Of a stretch of 64,000 nucleotides of DNA, positions 39,784 to 49,788 are shown in pieces. The first letter of the stretch is position 1; every line of letters begins with the position of its first letter. The position numbers and the translations under genes were made by a program. The notes beneath the pieces were generated by a model, which saw only the letters and a program-made list of their open reading frames with translations, was not told where the DNA came from and searched no databases. Source of the stretch: an uncultured Alphaproteobacteria bacterium (GTDB taxonomy: Bacteria; Pseudomonadota; Alphaproteobacteria; HIMB59; GCA-002718135); NCBI GenBank assembly GCA_902602515.1, contig CACKRG010000001.1, positions 62,001-126,000 of the forward strand, read 5' to 3'.

Positions 39784-42700
39784 TGTTTCCTATCAGGTTA
39801 GTTAAGTTATTCTCTTTTAAATTTTCTTTAAATTCAAGGTTAAGACCTAATGATCTTAATTCTTTAACCATTACATTAAAAGACTCTGGTGTTCCTGACT
39901 CAAAGTTATTATCTCCTTTGACTATAGATTCATATACTTTAGTTCTTCCAGCAACGTCGTCTGATTTTATAGTAAGTATTTCCTGAAGTGTATAAGCTGC
40001 ACCATATGCTTCTAAAGCCCAAACTTCCATTTCACCAAACCTTTGACCTCCAAATTGTGCTTTTCCACCCAATGGTTGTTGAGTAACTAAGCTATAAGGA
40101 CCTATCGATCTAGCATGTATTTTTTCATCTACAAGATGATGTAATTTGAGCATATACATGTATCCAACTGTAACTGGCCTTTCAAACCTCTTACCCGTAA
40201 TACCATCATATAAAGTTTCTTGACCAGTAATTGAAACACCAGATTTTTCTAATAAATTAGAAATATCCTTTTCTTTTGCACCATCAAAAACAGGTGTTGA
40301 GAAAGGGATTCCCTCTTTAAGGTTGTCAGCTAATTCTAATATTTCATCATCATTCATTTTATCGATAACTTTTTTATGACCATCTAAATCATATATATCT
40401 AGAAGTTTATTTTTAAGATCCTTAGTTTTACCTTCTTTTTGAATTTTACTTATCATACTTGTAACTTGTCTGCCTAAAGAAGCTGATGCCCAACCAAGGT
40501 GTGTTTCTAATATTTGACCAATATTCATTCTACTTGGAACACCTAAAGGATTTAAAACTATATCAACTGGTGTCCCGTCTTCTAGATAAGGCATATCTTC
40601 AACTGGGCAGATTTTTGAAATAACACCTTTGTTGCCATGTCTTCCTGCCATTTTATCTCCAGGTTGCAACTTTCTTTTTACAGCTATAAACACCTTAATA
40701 AGCTTTAATACTCCAGGAAGTAGTTCGTCACCACTTTGGATTTTATCAATCTTATTTTCAAATTTTTGGTTAATATTGCCTAATTGATTTTCATAATTTC
40801 TAACGAGCAAATCAATTTGTTGAATATATTTTTCTTCAGATATATTAATTTTCAACAAGTCTGATAGTAACATGTTTTCTATATCATCATATTTGATTGA
40901 GTCATTCTTTTTTAAAATATCACTGCCTGAAATGTAAGTTTTACCTGAAAGTAAATCTCTGAGATGATTACCAAAACTTTTTTCTAATATTTTTAACTCA
41001 TCATCTCTGTCTCTAGCAATCATTTCAATTTGATGATTTTCTATACTTATAGCTCTCTCATCCTTTTCAATTCCCCTTCTAGAAAAAACTCTAATCTCAA
41101 CAATTGTTCCTTTAACTCCTGGAGGTACTCTTAAACTTGTATCTTTAACGTCAGCAGCTTTTTCTCCAAATATTGCTCTTAATAATTTTTCTTCAGGTGT
41201 CATTGGTGACTCACCTTTAGGCGTTACTTTTCCAACAAGAATATCACCAGAAGATACTTCTGCTCCAATATAGACTATGCCTGTTTCATCAAGATTAATT
41301 AACATCTCTTCACTGGCATTAGGTATATCTCTGGTTATTTCTTCAGGTCCAAGTTTTGTATCTCTCGACATTACCTCGAATTCTTCAACATGAATTGAAG
41401 TAAAGACATCATCTTGAACAACTTTTTCAGATATTAATATTGAATCCTCAAAATTATAGCCGTTCCAAGGCATAAATGCTGCAAGAACATTTCTTCCCAG
41501 TGCAAGTTCTCCTAAATCCGTAGCCGGACCATCAGCAATAACTTGATTTTTTTTAATTTTATCACCTACATTTACAAGTGGTCTTTGAGTAATGCATGTG
41601 TTTTGATTAGATCTTTGAAATTTTAAAAGATTATAAATATCTATTTTATTTAATGATGTATCTGTTTTATCTGTAACTCTTATAACAATTCTATTTGCAT
41701 CTAGTTGGTCTACAACACCTTCTCTCTTAGCCACGACAGTAGACCCGCTATCTTTAGCAACAGTATATTCCATACCAGTGCCAACAAGTGGTGCTTTAGG
41801 CTTTATTAGTGGTACTGCTTGTCTCATCATATTTGAACCCATTAATGCACGGTTTGCATCATCGTTTTCTAAAAAAGGTATTAACGATGAAGCTACAGAG
41901 ACTAGTTGCTGAGGAGAAACATCCATCAAATCAATTGCATCAACATCAGCATTTATAAATTCACCATTTTTTCTGCAACTTACAATTTTGTTTTTAAAAC
42001 GTCCTTTGTCATCAATATCAGCGTTTGCCTGAGCAATAACAAAATCTTCTTCATCAATAGCACTTAAATAAATGACATTATTCGTAATTTTTCCATTATT
42101 AACAATTCTATAAGGAGTTTCAATAAAACCGAACTTATTGATTCTGGAGTATGAAGCTAAACTATTTATTAATCCGATGTTTGCACCCTCTGGAGTTTCA
42201 ATTGGGCAAATTCTACCATAATGAGTCTGATGAACATCTCTAACTTCAAACCCAGCTCTTTCTCTATTAAGGCCTCCAGGTCCTAAAGCAGAAACTCTTC
42301 TTTTATGAGTTATTTCACTCAAAGGATTTGTTTGATCCATAAATTGACTTAATTGACTGAGGCCGAAGAACTCTTTTACAGAGGCTACAACTGGTTTAGC
42401 ATTAACTATATCTTGAGGCATAATGTTATCTACCTCAAGTGAGCTTAATCTTTCCTTAATTGCACGATCCATCTTAAGTAGACCAATTCTATATTGATTT
42501 TCTAAAAGTTCTCCTACAGATCTAACTCTTCTATTAGCTAAATGGTCAATATCATCAATATCACCCTTTCCATCAATTAGATTATGCATATGTTTAACAA
42601 CATCTATTATGTCACTTTTATCTAAAACTCTCTGTTCAACAGATGTATCCTTCTTAAATTTAGCACAAATTTTCAATCTGCCTACAGAAGACAAATCATA

Positions 42701-43981
42701 CCTATCTGAATTAAAAAATAAGTTATTAAATAATGTTTCGGCTGTTTCTATAGTTGGAGGTTCACCTGGTCTTAAAATTTTGAAAACTTCAAATAAAGCC
42801 TCCTCTCTAGATCTTGCTTTGTCTAGTTGAAGTGTACTTCTGATATAAGATCCGATTTCAATATTATCGACCTTCAGTATATCTAATTTATGAATTTTTT
42901 GTTCGTTGATAAAATCTATAAACGTTTCATCAATTTCATATCCAGCTTCATAAAAAATTTTTCCTGTTTTAATGTCAATAATATCAGATGACAAATAATG
43001 TCCAATTAAAGAATTATTTTCTATAGTTATGCTGTTAATATTTTTCTTTTTTAATTCATTTATTGTTTTTTGATTTACCTTAGTACCTTTACTAATTAAG
43101 ATTTTGCCAGTCTTAGAATCTAAAATATCATAATTTAATATTTTTGCTTTAAAAAAAGATAAATCTTCTTTAAATTGCCATCCAAAATCGTTCTTTTTGT
43201 AGGATACGTTTTCATAAAAAATATTAAGAATTTCCTCAGAAGTCATACCTAGTATTTTTTTTGGATCAGGGTCAATTTTGTTTAACTCACAATCTTTTAA
43301 ATATTTTTCAGACATTTCACTTAAAAGACACTTAAATAGAGTTGTTACAGGAAATTTTCTTTTTCTATCAATCCTTGCATGAATATTGTTTTTTGCATCA
43401 TGCTCAAAGTCTAACCATGAACCTCTATAAGGGATAATTCTTGCGTTAAATAAGTATTTACCACTAGTATGAGTTTTACCATAATCATGATCAAAAAATA
43501 CTCCCGGTGAACGATGCATTTGACTAACAACAACTCTCTCTGTGCCATTAACAACGAAAGTTGCGTTCTTAGTCATGAGAGGTATATCTCCCATATAAAC
43601 TTCTTGTTCTTTTATATCTCTAACTGATTTTGTACCTGCAATTTCATCAATATCCCAAATTACAAGTCTAAAGTTAACTAATAAAGGTGCTCCATATGTC
43701 ATGCCTCTCTGAGAGCATTCTTCTACATCATACTTTGGAATCCCTAAATTATAACTTACATAATCTACAGTAGCTCTTTCAGTATAATCATGAATTGGAA
43801 AAACAGATTTAAAAATAGCATGTAAACCAAAATTTTTTCTTTCTTCAGAATCAACATTCAATTGTAAAAAATTATCAAATGATCTCTTTTGAACCTCTAC
43901 CAAGTTAGGTAGTGAAGTTACAAGAGGGATCTTACCGAATGATTTTCTAATTTTTTTTAAATTTATGTGATCTAAACTCAT
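39776..43981 (-). CDS. rpoB: RNA polymerase beta subunit
   Basis: About 1401 residues. The rifampicin region contains [19 protein letters not shown] and [18 protein letters not shown]; the C-terminus has [23 protein letters not shown] at 43981 is preferred (AAGGA six bases upstream); the preceding codon is an in-frame TTG. A hairpin precedes it, between rplL and rpoB. Confidence 0.99.
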   Translation of the reverse strand: MSLDHINLKKIRKSFGKIPLVTSLPNLVEVQKRSFDNFLQLNVDSEERKNFGLHAIFKSVFPIHDYTERATVDYVSYNLGIPKYDVEECSQRGMTYGAPLLVNFRLVIWDIDEIAGTKSVRDIKEQEVYMGDIPLMTKNATFVVNGTERVVVSQMHRSPGVFFDHDYGKTHTSGKYLFNARIIPYRGSWLDFEHDAKNNIHARIDRKRKFPVTTLFKCLLSEMSEKYLKDCELNKIDPDPKKILGMTSEEILNIFYENVSYKKNDFGWQFKEDLSFFKAKILNYDILDSKTGKILISKGTKVNQKTINELKKKNINSITIENNSLIGHYLSSDIIDIKTGKIFYEAGYEIDETFIDFINEQKIHKLDILKVDNIEIGSYIRSTLQLDKARSREEALFEVFKILRPGEPPTIETAETLFNNLFFNSDRYDLSSVGRLKICAKFKKDTSVEQRVLDKSDIIDVVKHMHNLIDGKGDIDDIDHLANRRVRSVGELLENQYRIGLLKMDRAIKERLSSLEVDNIMPQDIVNAKPVVASVKEFFGLSQLSQFMDQTNPLSEITHKRRVSALGPGGLNRERAGFEVRDVHQTHYGRICPIETPEGANIGLINSLASYSRINKFGFIETPYRIVNNGKITNNVIYLSAIDEEDFVIAQANADIDDKGRFKNKIVSCRKNGEFINADVDAIDLMDVSPQQLVSVASSLIPFLENDDANRALMGSNMMRQAVPLIKPKAPLVGTGMEYTVAKDSGSTVVAKREGVVDQLDANRIVIRVTDKTDTSLNKIDIYNLLKFQRSNQNTCITQRPLVNVGDKIKKNQVIADGPATDLGELALGRNVLAAFMPWNGYNFEDSILISEKVVQDDVFTSIHVEEFEVMSRDTKLGPEEITRDIPNASEEMLINLDETGIVYIGAEVSSGDILVGKVTPKGESPMTPEEKLLRAIFGEKAADVKDTSLRVPPGVKGTIVEIRVFSRRGIEKDERAISIENHQIEMIARDRDDELKILEKSFGNHLRDLLSGKTYISGSDILKKNDSIKYDDIENMLLSDLLKINISEEKYIQQIDLLVRNYENQLGNINQKFENKIDKIQSGDELLPGVLKLIKVFIAVKRKLQPGDKMAGRHGNKGVISKICPVEDMPYLEDGTPVDIVLNPLGVPSRMNIGQILETHLGWASASLGRQVTSMISKIQKEGKTKDLKNKLLDIYDLDGHKKVIDKMNDDEILELADNLKEGIPFSTPVFDGAKEKDISNLLEKSGVSITGQETLYDGITGKRFERPVTVGYMYMLKLHHLVDEKIHARSIGPYSLVTQQPLGGKAQFGGQRFGEMEVWALEAYGAAYTLQEILTIKSDDVAGRTKVYESIVKGDNNFESGTPESFNVMVKELRSLGLNLEFKENLKENNLTNLIGNNE

Positions 43982-43998
43982 CAATTTTCCTTTTTTAA

Positions 43999-44028
43999 TT
44001 TAAGGCCTCTTTGAAAAGAGACCTTAAA
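43999..44028 (-). promoter_or_regulatory. Hairpin between rplL and rpoB
   Basis: A 13-pair stem interrupted by one C/A mismatch: 43999-44012 pairs with 44015-44028 around a two-base tip (so a four-base loop in practice). It starts one base after the rplL stop. No U-run follows on the minus strand, so it looks like a partial attenuator or RNase III processing site, as found at this position in E. coli, and not a full terminator. Confidence 0.7.
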
Positions 44029-44029
44029 G

Positions 44030-44404
44030 TTACTTAAGTTCAACTTTAGCACCTGCTGCTTCCAATGATTTTTTCATTGTTTCAGCTTCCTCTTTTTTAA
44101 CACCCTGTTTTAGGGGTTTAGGGGCGCCTTCAACTAAATCCTTGGCTTCTTTTAAGCCAAGACCAGTGATAGTTCTAACTTCCTTTATAACTGAAATTTT
44201 ATTTGATCCAGCTTCAGCAAGTACAACATCAAATTCTGACTTCTCTTCTGCTGGAGCATCTCCTGCTGCTGCAGGAGCTGCTGCCACTGCAACTGGTGCA
44301 GCTGCAGAAACACCCCACTTTTCTTCAAGCATCTTGCTAAGTTCAGCAGCTTCAAGAACAGTTAAAGAGGATAAATCTTCAACAATTTTATTTAAATCAG
44401 CCAT
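44030..44404 (-). CDS. rplL: Ribosomal protein bL12 (L7/L12)
   Basis: 124 residues. N-terminal dimerisation domain (~1-35), alanine-rich hinge ([18 protein letters not shown]), and C-terminal factor-binding domain with [20 protein letters not shown]. The stalk protein is present in multiple copies per ribosome. An alanine/proline-rich hinge of this length is standard. Confidence 0.98.
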   Translation of the reverse strand: MADLNKIVEDLSSLTVLEAAELSKMLEEKWGVSAAAPVAVAAAPAAAGDAPAEEKSEFDVVLAEAGSNKISVIKEVRTITGLGLKEAKDLVEGAPKPLKQGVKKEEAETMKKSLEAAGAKVELK

Positions 44405-44423
44405 TATCTTACTCCTTATTAAC

Positions 44424-44945
44424 CTAGTTCGACTCTTGTGAATTGCTACTCTTTACGCTTAAAAGTCTAGCTATTTTCGCCCCAGGCTCAATAGTTACGC
44501 TAGCAATTTTTTGAGCTGGTGCCATTATAAGACCAATAAGCTTACCTCTAAGTTCGTCTAATGATGGTAATTTAGCTAAAAAATCAATTTTATCTTTATC
44601 AATCTTTTCACCATTATAACCACCACCAATGATTTTAAATTTATCAAATTTCTTTTCAAAATTTACAGCAACTTTTGCAGGGGCAACTGGATCAGTTGAA
44701 TATGCAATTGCTGTAGGACCTTTGAATAGATCAGAGATATCTTTAAATTGAGTATCAGAGATAGCAAGTTTAGTGAGTCTGTTCTTAGTTACTTTAAATT
44801 TTGCTCCATTAGCTCTCATTTCTTTTCTTAGATCTTCTGATTCATTCACAGTCAACCCAGAATATTCAGCAACAATAATAGAAGAAGAATTTGAAAATTC
44901 ATCTTTGAGCTTTGAAACAAAATCTTTTTTTTCAGAACGTTTCAC
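44424..44945 (-). CDS. rplJ: Ribosomal protein uL10
   Basis: 173 residues from GTG at 44945 ([17 protein letters not shown]), which matches the family N-terminus and has GAGG seven bases upstream. An in-frame ATG further up would add ~21 residues unlike any L10. [18 protein letters not shown] is characteristic. A structured leader RNA lies before it. Confidence 0.94.
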   Translation of the reverse strand: MKRSEKKDFVSKLKDEFSNSSSIIVAEYSGLTVNESEDLRKEMRANGAKFKVTKNRLTKLAISDTQFKDISDLFKGPTAIAYSTDPVAPAKVAVNFEKKFDKFKIIGGGYNGEKIDKDKIDFLAKLPSLDELRGKLIGLIMAPAQKIASVTIEPGAKIARLLSVKSSNSQESN

Positions 44946-45017
44946 GTCAACCTCGGTTTTTATTAGATTAAATAATCTAATGTTAGCTAAAGTTAATTTG
45001 CCCATCAAATTAACTCA

Positions 45018-45119
45018 AAGCCTGTCAAGAAGCAAATCTTTGACTTACTTCAGTCTATGCAGGATATTAAGCTTGAAGCTCCTGCAGTCTTTGACAGGTG
45101 ATGATCATAAAGATCATCT
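45018..45119 (-). promoter_or_regulatory. L10-leader-like structured RNA upstream of rplJ
   Basis: In the rplA-rplJ gap a closing stem pairs 45021-45028 with 45091-45098 (8 of 8). It encloses a hairpin of 45058-45064 with 45080-45086 (7 of 7). A separate strong hairpin, 45100-45106 with 45112-45118 (7 of 7, five-base loop), lies nearer rplA. None is followed by a U-run on the minus strand. Position and branched shape match the L10(L12)4 autoregulatory leader known in other bacteria; the kink-turn itself was not verified. Confidence 0.65.
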
Positions 45120-45129
45120 TATTGAACTC

Positions 45130-45819
45130 TTAACGCAAACTCACTTGGTTAATTTTGAGCCCAATACCCATAGTTGAAGCTATGGTAACTTTTTTTACAA
45201 ATGATCCTTTAACAGCATCAGGTTTATTCTTTAGTATGGAGGAATAAAAGGTTCTTAAATTCAATAAAATATCCTCATCTTTAAAACTTAGCTTACCAAT
45301 TCCAGCATGAACGATGCCAGATTTTTCATTTTTAAACTTAACTTGACCAGATTTAGCATCTTTGACAGCTCTACCTATTTCATTTGTAACTGTACCTAAT
45401 TTAGGATTAGGCATTAAGCCTTTAGGGCCTAAAATTTTTGCAACTTTACCTAATTGAGGCATCATGTCTGGGGAAGCAATTAATATATCAAATTCAATTT
45501 TGTTTGATGAAATTTCATCTATTAAATCCTTACTTCCTACTATATCAGCTTTATTTTCTATAGCTTCATTCTGTTTATCTTCGGAAGTTATAACTGCAAC
45601 TTTAATATCTTTTCCAGTACCTTTTGGTAAATTAATCACCCCTTTAATATTTTGATCTGTTTTATTACTATCAATATTGAGATTAACTGAAACTTCAACT
45701 GTTTCATCAAATTTTACGTATGATTTATCTTTTAAGATCTTAATTGCATCAAGAGGCTCATATGTTTTATTGATGTCGAAATCATTAAATAGTTTTTTTC
45801 TATTTTTAGAAATTCTCAT
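45130..45819 (-). CDS. rplA: Ribosomal protein uL1
   Basis: 229 residues. Contains the signature [19 protein letters not shown] and [16 protein letters not shown]1 autoregulates the L11 operon in other bacteria. One-base overlap with rplK. Confidence 0.98.
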   Translation of the reverse strand: MRISKNRKKLFNDFDINKTYEPLDAIKILKDKSYVKFDETVEVSVNLNIDSNKTDQNIKGVINLPKGTGKDIKVAVITSEDKQNEAIENKADIVGSKDLIDEISSNKIEFDILIASPDMMPQLGKVAKILGPKGLMPNPKLGTVTNEIGRAVKDAKSGQVKFKNEKSGIVHAGIGKLSFKDEDILLNLRTFYSSILKNKPDAVKGSFVKKVTIASTMGIGLKINQVSLR

Positions 45820-46247
45820 TATTGAATTACCTCCATACCCATAGACACAGCTGAACCTTTAACCATATTGACTGCCCCGTTTAAATCCGTGGCATTTAAG
45901 TCTGCCATTTTTTCTTTGGCAATCTTTTCAACATCAGCCATTGTAACTTTGCCAACTAAAGATCTTCCTGGAGTAGAGTTACCCTTCTTAATTTTTGCAG
46001 CCTTCTTTAAATAGTAACTGACAGGAGGTAGTTTTGTAATAAAATCAAAACTTCTATCTTTGTAAGCTGTTATAATTACTGGGATTGGAGCTCCTTTTTC
46101 TAAACTTTTCGTTTTATCATTAAAAGCTTTGCAAAAATCCATAATATTTAATCCTCTTTGCCCAAGTGCAGGCCCTACTGGTGGTGAAGGATTAGCTCCT
46201 CCTGCTGGAATTTGTAACTTAATTAATCCTAAAACTTCTTTAGCCAT
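45819..46247 (-). CDS. rplK: Ribosomal protein uL11
   Basis: 142 residues. [22 protein letters not shown]-type N-terminal domain (proline-rich, thiostrepton region) and C-terminal rRNA-binding domain. Six bases after nusG. Confidence 0.98.
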   Translation of the reverse strand: MAKEVLGLIKLQIPAGGANPSPPVGPALGQRGLNIMDFCKAFNDKTKSLEKGAPIPVIITAYKDRSFDFITKLPPVSYYLKKAAKIKKGNSTPGRSLVGKVTMADVEKIAKEKMADLNATDLNGAVNMVKGSAVSMGMEVIQ

Positions 46248-46253
46248 ACTTAG

Positions 46254-46787
46254 TTATACTTTCTCAACTTGTGAATAATCTAGATCTACAGGTGTTGATC
46301 TTCCAAATATTGAAACTGCCACCCTAAGTCTAGCTTTTTCTTCATCAATCTGTTCTATTTCACCATTGAAAGACGCAAAAGGTCCATCAATTACTTTAAC
46401 TTGTTCTCCAACATCATACATTATTGCAGGTCTAGATTTCTCAACACCGTCGACCACTTGTTGAGTAATTCTTTTTGCTTCAGCATTGCTTATGGGAATT
46501 GGTTTTCCTTTGTTTCCTAAAAAACCACTCAATTTTGGAGTAGTTTTTATTATGTGCCATGTATCATCATTTAAATTCATCTTAATAAGAACATAGCCAG
46601 GAAAAATCTTCCTTTCTGTATTAACTCTCACTCCCCTTTTAACTTCAACAATATTTTGAGTTGGTACTGAAATATCCTCAATTTGATCTTTAATACCTAA
46701 TTTGTCTGCTTGATCCATTATACTATCTGCTACTTTTTTTTCATATCCTGAATATGCATGCAATACGTACCATCTAGAATTTGTCAT
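46254..46787 (-). CDS. nusG: Transcription elongation/antitermination factor NusG
   Basis: 177 residues. NGN domain starts RWYVLHAYSGYEKKVADSI; the C-terminal KOW domain contains GEQVKVIDGPFASFNGEIE. Couples RNA polymerase to the ribosome and Rho. Abuts secE with no gap. Confidence 0.98.
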   Translation of the reverse strand: MTNSRWYVLHAYSGYEKKVADSIMDQADKLGIKDQIEDISVPTQNIVEVKRGVRVNTERKIFPGYVLIKMNLNDDTWHIIKTTPKLSGFLGNKGKPIPISNAEAKRITQQVVDGVEKSRPAIMYDVGEQVKVIDGPFASFNGEIEQIDEEKARLRVAVSIFGRSTPVDLDYSQVEKV

Positions 46788-47003
46788 CTAAAAGCCTGAG
46801 CCAATCTGAATAATTTTTTTTATTGAAAAGGACCAGATTTGATCAGTCAATAAAAAAAATAATGAAAACAGTATAACAAGAAGAATTACTATACCTGAAG
46901 AGATAAACGTATCTCTCCTTTGGGGCCAAGTAACTTTTTGCATCTCTTGCCTCACCTGCCTTACAAAAAGTGCTGGTGAGGTTTTTTTCTTTTCAATATT
47001 CAT
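46788..47003 (-). CDS. secE: Protein translocase subunit SecE
   Basis: 71 residues, the short single-helix SecE. The conserved cytosolic RQEMQKVTWPQRRDT precedes one membrane helix (VILLVILFSLFFLL). ATG is 17 bases after the tRNA-Trp 3' end. Confidence 0.95.
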   Translation of the reverse strand: MNIEKKKTSPALFVRQVRQEMQKVTWPQRRDTFISSGIVILLVILFSLFFLLTDQIWSFSIKKIIQIGSGF

Positions 47004-47020
47004 AATCTACTTCTTTATTT

Positions 47021-47096
47021 TGGCAGGAGTGGCAGGACTTGAACCCGCAGCCCCCGGTTTTGGAGACCGGTGCTCTACCAGTTGAGCTACACTCCT
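47021..47096 (-). tRNA. tRNA-Trp (CCA)
   Basis: 76 bases. Acceptor AGGAGTG/CACTCCT, discriminator G, encoded CCA. The anticodon stem-loop CGGTCTCCAAAACCG gives CCA. It lies between tuf and secE, a common bacterial arrangement. Confidence 0.97.
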
Positions 47097-47143
47097 ATTT
47101 TAAGGTACGTGAAATCAACGGATAGATTTAACCGGTGAAATTA

Positions 47144-48334
47144 CTATTCAATAATTTCACTTACGTTTCCAGCACCCACTGTTCTTCCACCTTCTCTGAT
47201 TGCAAATTTTAATCCATTATCCATTGCAATAGGAGATAGGAGTGTTATTTCCATTTCAATAGTGTCACCAGGCATTACCATTTCCGTACCTTCAGGAAGT
47301 TTAATAGTACCAGTTACATCTGTTGTTCTAAAATAGAATTGAGGTCTATAATTTGAGAAAAAAGGAGTGTGTCTTCCTCCTTCCTCTTTGTTCAATATAT
47401 AAGCACTAGCTTTAAACTTAGTGTGAGGCTTGATTGAACCAGGAACAGCCAAAACTTGTCCTCTCTCAACTTCTTCCCTTTTGGTTCCTCTTAATAGAAT
47501 TCCAACATTATCACCAGCTTCACCTGAGTCTAAAAGTTTTCTGAACATTTCCACACCAGTACATGTTGTTTTTTGAGCATCTCTTATTCCAAGAATTTCA
47601 ATTTCTTCTCCAACTTTAATTATACCTTGCTCAATTCTACCAGTTACTACAGTACCTCTTCCAGAGATAGAAAAAACATCTTCGACTGGCATCAAGAAAG
47701 GTTTATCTTTTGGTCTATCAGGTTGTGGTATGTGTTCATCTACAGCTTTCATAAGTTCCATGATTGAATTTTTTCCAATTTCATCATCTCGACCTTCAAC
47801 AGCAGCAAGAGCAGAACCTTTAATAATTGGGGTTTTATCGCCAGGAAACTCATACTTAGTTAATAAATCTCTGATTTCTTCTTCAACAAGTTCAATCATT
47901 TCTTTGTCATCAACTTGGTCTACTTTATTCATATAGACAACTAGGGCAGGTACTCCTACTTGCCTAGCTAATAGAATATGTTCTCTAGTTTGAGGCATAG
48001 GACCGTCAGCTGCATTTACAACTAGTATTGCACCGTCCATTTGGGCAGCTCCTGTAATCATATTTTTTACATAGTCTGCATGACCTGGGCAATCTACGTG
48101 AGCATAATGCCTATTATCAGTTTCATATTCAACATGAGCAGTTGAGATCGTAATACCACGTTCTTTTTCTTCAGGAGCTTTATCGATTTGATCGTAAGCA
48201 GTAAATTCTGCTCCTCCACTTTCAGCTAATACTTTTGTTATAGCTGCTGTTAATGTAGTTTTACCATGATCCACGTGTCCAACAGTTCCAATGTTGCAAT
48301 GTGGTTTGTTTCTTTCGAATTTTGCTTTAGCCAT
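47144..48334 (-). CDS. tuf: Translation elongation factor Tu
   Basis: 396 residues, standard length. G1 [10 protein letters not shown], effector region [13 protein letters not shown]3 [13 protein letters not shown]4 NKVDQ. Only copy in the window; the second copy often found between fusA and rpsJ is absent there. Co-oriented with two tRNA genes upstream and tRNA-Trp downstream. Confidence 0.99.
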   Translation of the reverse strand: MAKAKFERNKPHCNIGTVGHVDHGKTTLTAAITKVLAESGGAEFTAYDQIDKAPEEKERGITISTAHVEYETDNRHYAHVDCPGHADYVKNMITGAAQMDGAILVVNAADGPMPQTREHILLARQVGVPALVVYMNKVDQVDDKEMIELVEEEIRDLLTKYEFPGDKTPIIKGSALAAVEGRDDEIGKNSIMELMKAVDEHIPQPDRPKDKPFLMPVEDVFSISGRGTVVTGRIEQGIIKVGEEIEILGIRDAQKTTCTGVEMFRKLLDSGEAGDNVGILLRGTKREEVERGQVLAVPGSIKPHTKFKASAYILNKEEGGRHTPFFSNYRPQFYFRTTDVTGTIKLPEGTEMVMPGDTIEMEITLLSPIAMDNGLKFAIREGGRTVGAGNVSEIIE

Positions 48335-48361
48335 TTTATTTACCCCAATAAATTTTTGTTA

Positions 48362-48435
48362 TGGAGCGGGTGAAGGGAATCGAACCCTCGTAGCCAGCTT
48401 GGAAGGCTGGAGCTTTACCACTAAGCTACACCCGC
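48362..48435 (-). tRNA. tRNA-Gly (TCC)
   Basis: 74 bases. Acceptor GCGGGTG/CACCCGC, discriminator U, encoded CCA. Anticodon loop CTTCCAA gives TCC. Lies between tRNA-Tyr and tuf, as glyT does before tufB in E. coli. Confidence 0.97.
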
Positions 48436-48493
48436 AACTAAACTGACTGCATCACGCACTCACTTTTTTTGCTTTACACCTGTCCTCCATTTA

Positions 48494-48579
48494 TGGTGGA
48501 GGGGGTAGGATTCGAACCTACGTACGCTCACGCGGGCGGATTTACAGTCCGCTGCCTTTAACCACTCGACCACCCCTCC
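48494..48579 (-). tRNA. tRNA-Tyr (GTA)
   Basis: 86-base class II tRNA. Acceptor starts GGAGGGG, pairs with CCCCTCC, discriminator A, encoded CCA. Anticodon loop ACTGTAAAT gives GTA; variable arm CCCGCGTGAGCG. First gene of the tRNA-tuf-secE transcription unit. Confidence 0.97.
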
Positions 48580-48749
48580 TTATGAAGAAACTGGCCAATA
48601 CTAATAAATTAGTACATATGTCAATCTAAAACAGCAACCTCACCCATGCAAAATACGTATACTCGTAAAAGCAACGGCCTTTTAGACAAAAAATGGCAAT
48701 TTGTATATATCTAGATTGTATTTATTAAATAAATCTGTGATATAGAAAA
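48580..48749. other. 170-base divergent intergenic region
   Basis: Longest gap in the window, between tRNA-Tyr (minus) and rlmB (plus). Apart from the tRNA promoter I see only AT-rich sequence before rlmB and a more mixed segment around 48636-48690, without a clear hairpin or open frame. Confidence 0.6.
48595..48624 (-). promoter_or_regulatory. Putative promoter of tRNA-Tyr/tRNA-Gly/tuf unit
   Basis: A perfect -35 TTGACA (complement of 48619-48624) on the minus strand. The -10 is TATTGG (48595-48600, spacer 18) or TAGTAT (48598-48603, spacer 15). The predicted start falls about ten bases before tRNA-Tyr. Confidence 0.55.
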
Positions 48750-49511
48750 ATGTCCAAAAATAACTCGAAAAAACAAGGCAAAGCAATAAAAAATCAGGTT
48801 ATTTTTGGCTTTCATTCAGTTTTAGCAGCTCTAATTAATGAAAAAAGGATAAAAAATGAACTAATTTTGCAGGAAAATACGGCATTTCCAGTAGAAAACT
48901 TCAAATCAAAAATAAATAAAATCAAATATTTTGACAAAAAAAAGTTTAGAAAACTTTTTGGAAATGATCAAACCACTCAAGGTATTGTATTAAATACAGA
49001 AGAACTTAATATTCCTTCAATCGAAGAATTTTTACAAAATGAAAAAAATAATAATAAATCGGTAATCGTAGTTTTAGATCAAATTACTGATCCACAAAAC
49101 ATTGGTTCAATAATGAGATCCTGTGCTTTATTCAATTGTAAAGCTATAGTTGTATCAAAAAATAATTCACCTGAACTAACTCCAGCACTATTAAAAGCTG
49201 CTTCAGGTGCTGCTGAATTAGTAAATTATTTTAAAGTCACAAATATAAGAAGAAGTCTTCAAGACTTTAAACAAAATGGTTATTGGATTTATGGTTTTGA
49301 CAGCTCAAGTAATAGTAAAACAAATTTAAACTTTGAAAAAAAATCAGTTTTAGTTTTTGGCTCAGAAGGTAAAGGTATAAGAGAGTTAATCAAAAAGGAA
49401 TGTGATTTTTTTATAAGATTAAAAATAGAGAATATTTCAAAATTTCAAATTGATAGCTTAAATGTTTCTAATGCTACATCAATTGCACTTTATGAATTCT
49501 ACAAAAAGTAA
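48750..49511 (+). CDS. rlmB: 23S rRNA (guanosine-2'-O-)-methyltransferase, RlmB type
   Basis: 253 residues. N-terminal substrate-binding domain (QVIFGFHSVLAALINEKR) and C-terminal SPOUT methyltransferase domain with the three knot motifs DPQNIGSIMRSCALFNCKA, LVFGSEGKGIREL and SLNVSNATSIALYEF. Likely methylates G2251 of 23S rRNA. Preceded by a lysine-rich N-terminal tail of about 15 residues. Confidence 0.93.
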   Translation: MSKNNSKKQGKAIKNQVIFGFHSVLAALINEKRIKNELILQENTAFPVENFKSKINKIKYFDKKKFRKLFGNDQTTQGIVLNTEELNIPSIEEFLQNEKNNNKSVIVVLDQITDPQNIGSIMRSCALFNCKAIVVSKNNSPELTPALLKAASGAAELVNYFKVTNIRRSLQDFKQNGYWIYGFDSSSNSKTNLNFEKKSVLVFGSEGKGIRELIKKECDFFIRLKIENISKFQIDSLNVSNATSIALYEFYKK

Positions 49512-49532
49512 TTATATAAAAGTTTTAAAAGG

Positions 49533-49608
<76 letters not shown>

Positions 49609-49619
49609 ATAAATTTGCA

Positions 49620-49646
49620 TTTATAGTTAAATTAAAATTTCAACAA
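49620..49646 (-). promoter_or_regulatory. Putative promoter of tRNA-Thr
   Basis: Minus-strand -10 TATAAA (complement of 49620-49625) with a weak -35 TTGTTG (49641-49646), spacer 15. The start would be about five bases before the tRNA. Confidence 0.4.
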
Positions 49647-49658
49647 GAAATTTATAAA

Positions 49659-49781
49659 TTAAATACCGGGAATATATGGCACTCCATCACCTTTAACTCT
49701 TTCATTCATTTCACTAAATGTAGAGCACGCAGTTACAGGACTAAAAATCAGAAATAAAATAATTAAAATTTTCTTAATCAT
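49659..49781 (-). CDS. Tiny lipoprotein in the formate dehydrogenase operon
   Basis: 40 residues from ATG at 49781, seven bases after the fdsA stop. A lysine start and hydrophobic run (MIKKILIILFLIFSP) lead to a lipobox VTAC, so the mature lipoprotein would be only 22 residues, CSTF...YIPGI. A longer in-frame form overlapping fdsA is possible but would bury the signal peptide. I do not recognise the family; a periplasm-facing membrane anchor is inferred from the lipobox alone. Confidence 0.7.
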   Translation of the reverse strand: MIKKILIILFLIFSPVTACSTFSEMNERVKGDGVPYIPGI

Positions 49782-49788
49782 ATCTTTC

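Noticed and set aside
45100-45118. Perfect hairpin as an intrinsic terminator after rplA
   Set aside because: No U-run follows on the transcribed strand, and transcription must continue into rplJ-rplL-rpoBC.
44773-45177. 134-residue plus-strand frame across rplJ, its leader and rplA
   Set aside because: It crosses two ribosomal genes and the structured leader in antisense, with no recognisable protein features.
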